Assembly: GCA_035358815.1 (NCBI GenBank) | Contig: DAOPQC010000009.1 | Location: 92,236 to 156,235, forward strand | Source of the DNA: Thermoanaerobaculales bacterium | GTDB taxonomy: Bacteria; Acidobacteriota; Thermoanaerobaculia; Thermoanaerobaculales; Sulfomarinibacteraceae | Direction: 5' to 3' | Length of the DNA stretch: 64,000 bases | Shown here: piece by piece, positions 25,862 through 32,652 of the stretch | How positions within the stretch are numbered: position 1 is the stretch's first letter | Layout: each line of letters starts with the position of its first letter | Position numbers and translations under genes: made by a program | Notes under the pieces: model-generated | The model's input: only the letters and a program-made list of their open reading frames with translations | What the model was told of the DNA's origin: nothing | The model's database searches: none

Positions 25862-26893
25862 ATGAGCAGCAAGGCTGACAAGCTGAAAGCGCTGGAGACC
25901 GCGATCGGCCAGATCGAGCGCCAGTTCGGCAAGGGCGCGGTGATGCGGATGGGCGATCGGCCGCGAGTCCCGATCGGCGCCATTCCCTCGGGATCGATCG
26001 CGCTCGACGCCGCGCTCGGCATCGGCGGCGTCCCGCGCGGCCGCATCGTCGAGATCTACGGCCCCGAGGCGTCCGGGAAGACCAGCCTGGCGCTGCACGT
26101 GATCGCCAACGCGCAGCGGACCGGGGGTCTGGCGGCGTTCATCGACGCCGAGCACGCGCTCGACCCGGAGTACGCCGGCAAGCTCGGGGTCAACCTCGAT
26201 GAGCTGCTGATCTCGCAGCCGGACTTCGGCGAGCAGGCGCTGGAGATCGCGGAGACGCTGATCCGGTCGGGCTCGGTCGACGTGATCGTGGTCGACTCGG
26301 TGGCCGCCCTGGTGCCGCGGGCCGAGCTCGAGGGCGACATGGGCGACGCTCAGATGGGCCTCCAGGCCCGGCTGATGTCGCAGGCCCTGCGCAAGCTCGC
26401 GGGCATCGTGTCCAAGTCGAAGACCTGCCTGGTCTTCATCAACCAGGTCCGGGAGAAGATCGGGGTCATCTTCGGCAACCCGGAGACCACCACCGGCGGC
26501 CGCGCCCTCAAGTTCTACGCCTCGGTGCGCATCGACATCCGCCGCACCAGCTCGATCAAGCAGGGCGACGAGGTGATCGGCAGCCGGACCAAGGCCAAGG
26601 TGGCGAAGAACAAGGTCGCGGTGCCGTTCAAGGTGGCCGAGTTCGACATCCTGTACGGCGAGGGGATCTCGCGCACCGGCGAGCTCCTCGACCTCGGCGT
26701 CGAGCACCACATCGTGCAGAAGTCGGGGTCGTGGTACGCGCTGGGCGAGACCCGGATCGGACAGGGCCGAGAGGCGGCGCGCACCCACCTCGTCGAGCAC
26801 CCGGACGTCGCCGACGAGATCGAGTACAAGGTGCGGGAGAAGCTGGGGCTGATCCCGACCAAGGAGACGCAGCCGTCCGAGCCGGCCGACTGA
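25862..26893 (+). CDS. recA: Recombinase RecA
   Basis: RecA forms nucleoprotein filaments for strand exchange and SOS signalling. The 343-residue protein has Walker A GPEASGKTS (residues 63-71), AFIDAEHALDPEYA, Walker B VDVIVVDSVAALVPR, loop L1 EGDMGDAQMGLQARLMSQA and loop L2 FINQVREKIGVIFGNPETT, and the acidic C-terminus. ATG 25862 matches canonical N-termini (KLKALETAIGQIERQFGKG). No recX follows; the next gene encodes a DsbA-like protein. Confidence 0.98.
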   Translation: MSSKADKLKALETAIGQIERQFGKGAVMRMGDRPRVPIGAIPSGSIALDAALGIGGVPRGRIVEIYGPEASGKTSLALHVIANAQRTGGLAAFIDAEHALDPEYAGKLGVNLDELLISQPDFGEQALEIAETLIRSGSVDVIVVDSVAALVPRAELEGDMGDAQMGLQARLMSQALRKLAGIVSKSKTCLVFINQVREKIGVIFGNPETTTGGRALKFYASVRIDIRRTSSIKQGDEVIGSRTKAKVAKNKVAVPFKVAEFDILYGEGISRTGELLDLGVEHHIVQKSGSWYALGETRIGQGREAARTHLVEHPDVADEIEYKVREKLGLIPTKETQPSEPAD

Positions 26894-26970
26894 GGCAGCG
26901 GAATATCCGAGACCCGGGACGGCTTGTGCCTGGCGCGATCGGTGGCACCCCCGCCAGCTGCGGACACGGG

Positions 26971-26986
26971 TAGAATTCCGTCTGGA
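26971..26986 (+). promoter_or_regulatory. -10 element and ribosome site of the DsbA-like gene
   Basis: TAGAAT at 26971-26976 fits a -10 box; GGAG at about 26983-26986 serves ATG 26996. No clear -35. Confidence 0.4.
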
Positions 26987-26995
26987 GAACGACGC

Positions 26996-28123
26996 ATGAT
27001 GCACAGGTACCTGTGGGTGCTGGTCGGCGCGCTGGTCGCCGCGGCCGCTGGGCTCGCGGCCGATGCGCCGCCGCCTGTCCAGGATCCGGCGTTCCTGCGC
27101 TACATCGAGCGGGCGATCGCCTACTACCCGGACTCGACCTTCCGCATCACTTCCAACGAGCGCGGCCGCACCGCCTCGGGTGCCTACCGGCTGGTCGAGG
27201 TGGAGCGCGTCTGCGCCAGCGACCAGCTGACCGGATCGACGACCGTGGTCGTCGACGACGTCGCCGACATGGCCTGGTTCGGGAGCGCCGCCAAGATGCC
27301 GGCGCTCGACGGCGCGCTCGACCCCGCCGCGCTGCGCACCTACGTCGAGCAGTTCCTCCCGGACGCCATTCGGGGCAGCCTGCGACTGAACGTCGCCGTG
27401 GACTGGAGCGATCCCCCGTGCCGCGCCGGCGCCCTGCTGCCGTTCTGGCTGAAGATCGACAGCGGCTACGGCGAGTACCGGAGGGCCGCCGCGGTGACGG
27501 CGGACGGCGCCTACGCGGTGATGGGGCCGGTCTATCCGAGCGACGTCGACCTGGTCCGCTTCCGCCAGGAGCTGCTCGGCTCGAGCGATCTCGTGGTCTG
27601 GGACCGGGTCGAGGACGAGGGCGCGCCGGTCTCCATCGTCGAGTTCTCCGACCTCGAGTGCCCGGCGTGCCGCCTCACCTGGCCGACCGTCAAGCAGGCC
27701 ATCGATGGGAATGGGGGCCGGGCCAAGCATGGCATGGTGAGCTTCCCGCTGACGACCATCCACCCGTGGGCCTTCCGCTCGGCCTCCGCCTCGTGGTGCA
27801 TCAGCGCGCAGCGCCCGAGCCTTCTCCTGCCGTTCAAGGAGCTGTTCTACGAGCTCCAGACCGAGATGGAGATCTCGCAGGTGACGCCGACTGCGCGCGA
27901 CTTCGTTGCCGCCAACGGGCTCGACGAGGTCGCGTTCAACGACTGCTACCTGAAGCAGCCCTCGCTCGACGCCGTCCACCGGCAGCTCACCCTCGGCCAG
28001 GCGATGGGGGTGAACGCGACGCCGACCTACTTCGTCAACGGCTGGATGGTGATGGGGCTGGGCTCCGATCCGGCGTGGTTTTCGGCCATGATCGAGCGCC
28101 TCGCGGCCGGTGAGGAGCCGTAA
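26996..28123 (+). CDS. Exported thioredoxin-fold protein, DsbA-like
   Basis: A signal peptide (residues 1-22, ending GLAADA) precedes an N-terminal domain of about 190 residues without recognised motif and a DsbA-type thioredoxin domain. The redox site is CPAC (in FSDLECPACRLTW, near residue 222), the helical insertion follows, and the cis-proline loop is GVNATPTYFVNG. A third cysteine (CISAQ) and a fourth (NDCYLK) are present. It probably oxidises or isomerises disulfides, or matures cytochromes, in the periplasm. ATG 26999 is an alternative start. A DsrMK-like pair follows after 300 bases. Confidence 0.78.
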   Translation: MMHRYLWVLVGALVAAAAGLAADAPPPVQDPAFLRYIERAIAYYPDSTFRITSNERGRTASGAYRLVEVERVCASDQLTGSTTVVVDDVADMAWFGSAAKMPALDGALDPAALRTYVEQFLPDAIRGSLRLNVAVDWSDPPCRAGALLPFWLKIDSGYGEYRRAAAVTADGAYAVMGPVYPSDVDLVRFRQELLGSSDLVVWDRVEDEGAPVSIVEFSDLECPACRLTWPTVKQAIDGNGGRAKHGMVSFPLTTIHPWAFRSASASWCISAQRPSLLLPFKELFYELQTEMEISQVTPTARDFVAANGLDEVAFNDCYLKQPSLDAVHRQLTLGQAMGVNATPTYFVNGWMVMGLGSDPAWFSAMIERLAAGEEP

Positions 28124-28426
28124 GCGGCCCGGCCAGGGGCGAGCGCGCCGCCATCGGAACGGCCGGCGCTCCCGAGCCGCGCCCCGACGGTGCGCCGGCG
28201 GGGGCGGCGGGCCGCGCTCCGCATCCGGTGCTTCGCGACCGCGCCGACGAAGGCCGGGCAGCCGGGGCAGCGCCCTCGTTCCCCAGGGGTGCACCGCGTC
28301 GATGCCGAGCCGCGCCCGCGCGTCGCCGGCGGGATCCCCAGCTCGCGGCCCACGTATGCTGGCGCGCGTGCGGATGCCATCTTTCGCCGGCGGCGACCCG
28401 GGTATGATTGGCATGGGACAGGAGTG
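28124..28426. other. Gap without recognisable gene; -10-like element at its end
   Basis: A 303-base, extremely GC-rich stretch. Neither strand shows a frame with a start, ribosome site and family motif; a minus-strand segment has CPGCP-like cysteines but no recognisable protein. TATGAT at 28403-28408 and GGACAGGAG before ATG 28427 look like the promoter -10 and ribosome site of the next gene. Confidence 0.45.
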
Positions 28427-29359
28427 ATGACCATTCTCACCTACCTGGTGTGCTACTGCGGGATCGCCGCCTTCGTGGCGGCGGTGGCGATCCGGGTCCT
28501 CACCTGGTCGCGGATGCCGATGCACCTGCGCTGGGAGCTGTACCCGGTGGCGCACGAGGGCGCCCGGGCGTCGTACGGCGGCTCGTACCTGGAGCAGAGC
28601 GAGTGGTGGACCGAGCGGCGCCACGTCTCACGATGGGGCGAGCTGCGCGCGCTGGTGCCCGAGATCCTGCTCCTGGCCGCGCTCAGGGAGCACAACCCGA
28701 AGCTGTGGTCGCGGTCGTTTCCGTTCCACTTCGGGCTCTACCTGGTGGCGGGCTGCACGACCCTGATGGCCGTTGCCGGCGGCCTCGGCGCGTGGCTGCC
28801 CGGCCTGATGGCCGGCGAGGCCGGCACGGTAATTCGCGTCCTGGTCCCGGTCATGGGCCATGCCGGCCTGGTGCTCGGCCTGGTGGGCGCGCTGGGGCTG
28901 CTGCAGCGGCGGCGCCGGCGGCCGCTGCGCGACTACTCGGCCCCGATGGACATCGTCAATCTGGTGTTCTTCGTGGCTGCCTTCGCGCTCGCGCTGGTGA
29001 CGGCGGTGACTGTGGACCGGCGATTCGCGACGGTATCGGAGCTGGTCGGGAACCTGGTCACCTTCAACCTGGCGCCGCTGGCCGGGACCGGCGCAGAGGT
29101 CGTGCTGCCCTCTGTCGCGGCGATCGTGCTGGCCGCGCTGGTGGCGTACGTGCCGCTCACGCACATGTCCCACTTCGTCGGCAAGTACTTCGCCTACCAT
29201 GCGATCCGTTGGGCAGACGAGCCGAACCTGCCGGGCGGCGCGCACGAGAAGGCGATCAGGGCCCTCCTCGACCGGCGGCTGAGCTGGTCGGCACCGCACA
29301 TTCGCGGCGACGGCAAGAAGAGCTGGCGCGACGCGACGACGGAGGACCCGAGGCAATGA
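28427..29359 (+). CDS. NarI/DsrM-like membrane cytochrome b subunit of a second Hdr-like complex
   Basis: A 310-residue protein with about six hydrophobic segments of the nitrate-reductase-gamma/DsrM/TmcC type. Candidate haem b ligands are histidines in FPFHFGLYL (near residue 105), MGHAGL (near 143) and THMSHFVGKYFAYH (near 246-257). It would oxidise or reduce menaquinol and pass electrons to the FeS protein encoded next, whose ATG overlaps this stop (ATGA). The segment AHEGARASYGGSYLE differs from the DsrM at 42136, so this is a separate branch rather than a recent duplicate. Confidence 0.78.
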   Translation: MTILTYLVCYCGIAAFVAAVAIRVLTWSRMPMHLRWELYPVAHEGARASYGGSYLEQSEWWTERRHVSRWGELRALVPEILLLAALREHNPKLWSRSFPFHFGLYLVAGCTTLMAVAGGLGAWLPGLMAGEAGTVIRVLVPVMGHAGLVLGLVGALGLLQRRRRRPLRDYSAPMDIVNLVFFVAAFALALVTAVTVDRRFATVSELVGNLVTFNLAPLAGTGAEVVLPSVAAIVLAALVAYVPLTHMSHFVGKYFAYHAIRWADEPNLPGGAHEKAIRALLDRRLSWSAPHIRGDGKKSWRDATTEDPRQ

Positions 29360-30960
29360 AGCAGCCAGGCAGCCTCAAGGACATCGCGCTGCGGCCCGGC
29401 CAGCCGCTGGCGCAGGTCACCGCGGCCGACCAGATCCCCCTGCCGCCGCCGTTCGATCGCATCGACGACGAGCAGCCGATTCGCCGGCTGTCCGATGCCG
29501 CCCGCGCGAAGCACGTGGCGCTCGACGACACGATCGCGGTCGGGATCGAGCGGCCGAAGACCGAGGCCGAGGAGCGGGCGATGGTGGACGCCTTCCTCTG
29601 CGGCCTCGAGAAGCTGTTCAGCGTCGCGGACAACTGGACCTTCCTGCAGCCGCTCGAGATGTCGATGGAGCACTGTGCGCGGTGCCAGACCTGCTCCGAG
29701 GCCTGCCACATCTTCGAGGAGTCGGGGGGCAACGAGCTCTACCGGCCGACCTACCGGTCCGAGATCCTGCGCCGGATCTACTTCAAGTACGTCAGGAAGG
29801 CGTCGCCGCTGGTCCACGGCGACATCGACCTCAACTGGGAGACGGTGGCGCGGCTGATCGAGCTTGCCTACCGGTGCAACCTGTGCCGCCGCTGCGCTCA
29901 AGCCTGCCCGATCGGCGCCGACAACGCGCTCCTGTCGCGCGAGATCCGCAAGATCGCGTCGCAGGAGATGGGGATCGCGCCGCGCGAGCTGCACAAGGAC
30001 GGCTCGGTGCTGCAGCTCGCGGTCGGCTCCTCCACCGGCATGACCCCGCTGGTGGTCAAGGACAACATCGAGTTCATCGACGAGGACACGGCGGAGCGCA
30101 CGGGGATCTCGGTCAAGACGCCCTGGGACGTGGCGGGCGCCGACATCCTGCTGATCCACAACGCCGGCGAGATCATGTCGTGGCCGGAGAACCCGGGCGC
30201 CTTCGCCACCCTCTTCGAGGCGGCGGGCCTGAGCTGGACGATGTCGTCGGAGATCGCGGCCTACGACGCGATCAACTACGGGGTCTGGTACGACGACATC
30301 CAGTTTGCCCGCGTCGCGGTCCACCACGCGGCCGCGGCGAAGAAGCTCGGGGTGAAGAAGATCGTGCTCGGTGAGTGCGGGCACGCCCACAAGGCGCTCA
30401 CCGTGGTCGCCGACAGGGTGCTGACCGGTGACCTCAACATCCCGCGCGAGAGCGCGATGGTCGTGCTGCGTGACATCGTCCGCGCCGGGAAGGTCTCCTT
30501 CGACCGGAGCCGAAACGACTTCCCGGTGACGCTCCACGACCCCTGCAACATGGTCCGCTTGATGGGCATCGTGTCACCGCAGCGCGAGATCATTGCCGCG
30601 GTGGTGCCCAGCGGCCGGTTCCGGGAGATGGCCCCGCACGGGGTGGAGAACTACTGCTGCGGCGGCGGTTCGGGCTTCGCGATCATGTCCGGCCACAACT
30701 TCGCCGACTGGCGCCACCACGTGAGCGGCCGCCGCAAGTTCCGGCAGATCCTGGACGCTTTCGAAGGCGAGCCGATGACCCGGCAGCAGCCGAAGTACGT
30801 GTGCGCGCCGTGCTCCAACTGCAAGGGGCAGATCCGCGACATCATCAGCTACTACGACGCCTGGGAGCGAGCCGGCATCTACTACGGGGGCCTGGTCGAG
30901 CTGATGGTCAACGCCATGGTCGACGCCAAGCCCGGCTTCATCGACTGGGAGTGGCATTAG
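29356..30960 (+). CDS. HdrD/DsrK-like iron-sulfur protein with CCG domain
   Basis: The 534-residue cytoplasmic protein has two [4Fe-4S] motifs, CARCQTCSEACHIF (near residue 111) and CNLCRRCAQACPIG (near 176), then the cysteine-rich CCG part with LHDPCNMVRLMG, NYCCGGGSGFAI and CAPCSNCKGQ, which in heterodisulfide reductase and DsrK holds the catalytic cluster. With the preceding membrane subunit it makes a minimal menaquinol:disulfide-type oxidoreductase like TmcBC or DsrMK without J, O and P. The substrate is unknown; DsrC trisulfide or another protein/small-molecule disulfide are candidates. Confidence 0.82.
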   Translation: MKQPGSLKDIALRPGQPLAQVTAADQIPLPPPFDRIDDEQPIRRLSDAARAKHVALDDTIAVGIERPKTEAEERAMVDAFLCGLEKLFSVADNWTFLQPLEMSMEHCARCQTCSEACHIFEESGGNELYRPTYRSEILRRIYFKYVRKASPLVHGDIDLNWETVARLIELAYRCNLCRRCAQACPIGADNALLSREIRKIASQEMGIAPRELHKDGSVLQLAVGSSTGMTPLVVKDNIEFIDEDTAERTGISVKTPWDVAGADILLIHNAGEIMSWPENPGAFATLFEAAGLSWTMSSEIAAYDAINYGVWYDDIQFARVAVHHAAAAKKLGVKKIVLGECGHAHKALTVVADRVLTGDLNIPRESAMVVLRDIVRAGKVSFDRSRNDFPVTLHDPCNMVRLMGIVSPQREIIAAVVPSGRFREMAPHGVENYCCGGGSGFAIMSGHNFADWRHHVSGRRKFRQILDAFEGEPMTRQQPKYVCAPCSNCKGQIRDIISYYDAWERAGIYYGGLVELMVNAMVDAKPGFIDWEWH

Positions 30961-31340
30961 GGGAAGGGGATAGGGGATAGGATCTAGGGGATAGGGCCCC
31001 ACCCGCGCCCGCTTCCGCTTCCGCGCCCGCTTCCGCGCCCGCTTCCGCTTCCGCGCCCGCTTCCGCGCCCGCGCCCGGGTCCGTTCCCGTTCCCGTTTCC
31101 GTTCCCGTTCCCGAGCCGCGCCCGCTCTCGTCACGGCGGAGCTGGAGGCAAAGCCGGATCCGCGCCCGCGCCCGCATCCGCGCCCGGGTCCGTTCCCGTT
31201 CCCGTTCCCGAGCCGCGCCCGCTCTCGTCACGGCGGAGCTGGAGGCAAAGCCGCATCCGCGCCCGCGCCCGCATCCGCGCCCGGGTCCGTTCCCGTTCCC
31301 GTTCCCGGACGAAGGACACAGCTCGGTTGCTGAAGACACG
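30961..31340. repeat. Large intergenic repeat block with a 97-bp tandem duplication
   Basis: GGGATAGG/GATCTAGG heptamers (30961-30996) are followed by CCGCTTCCGCGCCCG hexamers (31003-31085) and CCGTTCCCG runs. A unit containing GTCACGGCGGAGCTGGAGGC and AAGCCGGATCC is present twice in tandem, 97 bases apart (about 31100-31210 and 31197-31307), with essentially one difference (CCGGATCC against CCGCATCC). Minus-strand reading gives repeated RERERTRARM peptides, which I regard as meaningless. Confidence 0.75.
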
Positions 31341-31341
31341 A

Positions 31342-31367
31342 CGGCCGCCCGCGGCTGCGGGCGGCCG
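31342..31367 (-). terminator. Strong hairpin downstream of the aquaporin gene
   Basis: A perfect 11-bp stem CGGCCGCCCGC/GCGGGCGGCCG with a four-base loop lies 20 bases beyond the aquaporin stop. No T tract follows on the minus strand, so intrinsic termination is uncertain. Confidence 0.5.
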
Positions 31368-31387
31368 CTGTGATCCTTGCGGACGGG

Positions 31388-32086
31388 CTACTTCCTGGCG
31401 CCGGCAATCGCCTTGTAGACGATGGCGCCGAGGATCGCACCGACGATCGGTGCGACCCAGAACAGCCACAGCTGGCCGAGCGCCCAGTCGCCGACGAACA
31501 GTGCCTGGCTCGTGCTGCGGGCCGGGTTCACCGAGGTGTTGGTGACCGGGATGCTGATCAGGTGGATCAAGGTCAGGGCGAGGCCGATGGCGATCGGCGC
31601 GAAGCCCTGGGGCGCCCTGGCATCGGTGGCGCCCATGATGACCACCAGGAAGGCGGCGGTCATCACGATCTCGCAGACCAGGGCCGCCGCGAGCGAGTAG
31701 CCGCCGGGCGAGTGCGCGCCGTAGCCGTTGGCGGCGAACCCGCCGGCGAGGTCGAAGCCCGCCTTGCCGCTCGCGATCAGGTAGAGCACCGCGGCCGCAG
31801 CCACCCCGCCGAGCACCTGCGCGACGATGTATGGGACGAGGTCCCTGGCCGGGAACCGTCCGCCCGCCCAGAGCCCGATCGAGACGGCGGGGTTGAAGTG
31901 GGCGCCCGAGATGTGGCCGACCGCGAACGCCATCGTGAGCACCGTCAAGCCGAACGCGAGCGCGACCCCGTGGAACCCGATGCCGAGGCCTGGCACGGCC
32001 GCGGCGAGCACCGCGCTCCCGCAGCCGCCGAGCACCAGCCAGAATGTGCCGAAGAACTCCGCGCCCGCCCTCCTGGACATGTCCAT
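31388..32086 (-). CDS. aqpZ: Aquaporin Z family water channel
   Basis: The 232-residue protein has six membrane segments and both pore NPA boxes: SGAHFNPAVS (near residue 64) and NTSVNPARS (near 185). The selectivity-filter arginine follows the second box (NPAR), and the narrow-pore residues resemble AqpZ rather than glycerol facilitators (no GlpF-type Asp after NPAR). ATG 32086 is preceded by AGGAGGAG. It is transcribed away from the dsr island, sharing a 566-base control region with it. Confidence 0.92.
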   Translation of the reverse strand: MDMSRRAGAEFFGTFWLVLGGCGSAVLAAAVPGLGIGFHGVALAFGLTVLTMAFAVGHISGAHFNPAVSIGLWAGGRFPARDLVPYIVAQVLGGVAAAAVLYLIASGKAGFDLAGGFAANGYGAHSPGGYSLAAALVCEIVMTAAFLVVIMGATDARAPQGFAPIAIGLALTLIHLISIPVTNTSVNPARSTSQALFVGDWALGQLWLFWVAPIVGAILGAIVYKAIAGARK

Positions 32087-32376
32087 TGGCTCTCCTCCTG
32101 TCCCTCGTGGGTTGTCGAGAACATTTCGCAAAGTGGTGGAAGGATAGCTCAGATTCGGGCATTTTGAAAGGGGGCTGGCGGAGATCGCGTGGGGGGACAG
32201 GGACCCATTTCGTCCCCGTTCCCGTCCCCGGTTCAGCGCCCGTTCCTGTCCCGGCGACTCGTCACGCCGTCGTCCGCAGGACGAAGCCGGAAGCCAACGG
32301 CGAAGCCGGATGAGTGCTCGCTGGCGAGCCCGTCGCGGTTCGAGCCGCGATCGCGCCGGCGCCGGCGACACCTGGA

Positions 32377-32392
32377 GTCACCGCAACGTGAC
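32377..32392. promoter_or_regulatory. Palindromic operator/enhancer candidate GTCAC-N6-GTGAC (site 1)
   Basis: GTCAC (32377-32381), six bases, GTGAC (32388-32392): a perfect palindrome. Its centre is about 237 bases upstream of the predicted sigma-54 transcription start. Two related sites are at 32486-32503 and 47254-47271. Confidence 0.55.
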
Positions 32393-32449
32393 GGCGGCGC
32401 AACCGTCGCTCTTGTCAGCAACCACCATCCTCGAATTCCGTCGGTTCCG

Positions 32450-32466
32450 TATCGTAAATTATCGTA
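32450..32466. promoter_or_regulatory. Direct repeat TATCGTA-AAT-TATCGTA in an AT-rich patch
   Basis: Two identical 7-mers start exactly 10 bases apart, one helical turn, in the only AT-rich patch of the aqpZ-dsr intergenic region. This suits a bending or regulator site; TATCGTA could also serve as a -10 element. Function is conjecture. Confidence 0.4.
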
Positions 32467-32485
32467 TCAAAAAGCTTAACAGACG

Positions 32486-32503
32486 CGTTACAGAACGGTA
32501 ACG
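32486..32503. promoter_or_regulatory. Palindromic operator/enhancer candidate CGTTAC-N6-GTAACG (site 2)
   Basis: CGTTAC (32486-32491), AGAACG, GTAACG (32498-32503): perfect 6-bp arms. The centre is 110 bases from site 1 and about 127 bases upstream of the predicted start of transcription, a usual position for sigma-54 activator sites. Confidence 0.6.
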
Positions 32504-32594
32504 GGCCCGGGTCAATGCCGGTTCTTGATCGGCAGGCATCGATGGAAGTCGAACTGCGACAGTGACTTGAGCATCCGGCCCCCGGCCGCCTCCG

Positions 32595-32610
32595 TGGCAC
32601 ACCGGTTGCA
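32595..32610 (+). promoter_or_regulatory. Sigma-54 promoter of the dsr island
   Basis: TGGCACACCGGTTGCA matches the sigma-54 consensus TGGCAC-N5-TTGCW. The invariant GG (32596-32597) and GC (32608-32609) are separated by exactly ten bases. Transcription would start near 32621, leaving a short leader with a GGGGGAGG ribosome site before ATG 32653. Confidence 0.75.
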
Positions 32611-32652
32611 CTCCCCGCAGCGGTTCCGGTGCGCATGGCCGGGGGAGGACGC

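Noticed and set aside
28124..28426. Minus-strand cysteine-containing segment considered as a decayed gene
   Set aside because: No family similarity, start or ribosome site could be recognised, and frames disagree; only the gap is reported.
31003..31130. Regular short repeats considered as a CRISPR array
   Set aside because: Units are six-base motifs without unique spacers of constant length, and there are no cas genes.
31342..31367. Treating the 11-bp hairpin as a certain intrinsic terminator
   Set aside because: There is no T tract on the relevant strand, so it is listed with reduced confidence only.
30574..31390. Minus-strand frames with repeated RERERTRARM and GSGTGTGTDPGAD peptides
   Set aside because: They are translations of GC hexamer and 97-bp tandem repeats and lack ribosome sites or family similarity.
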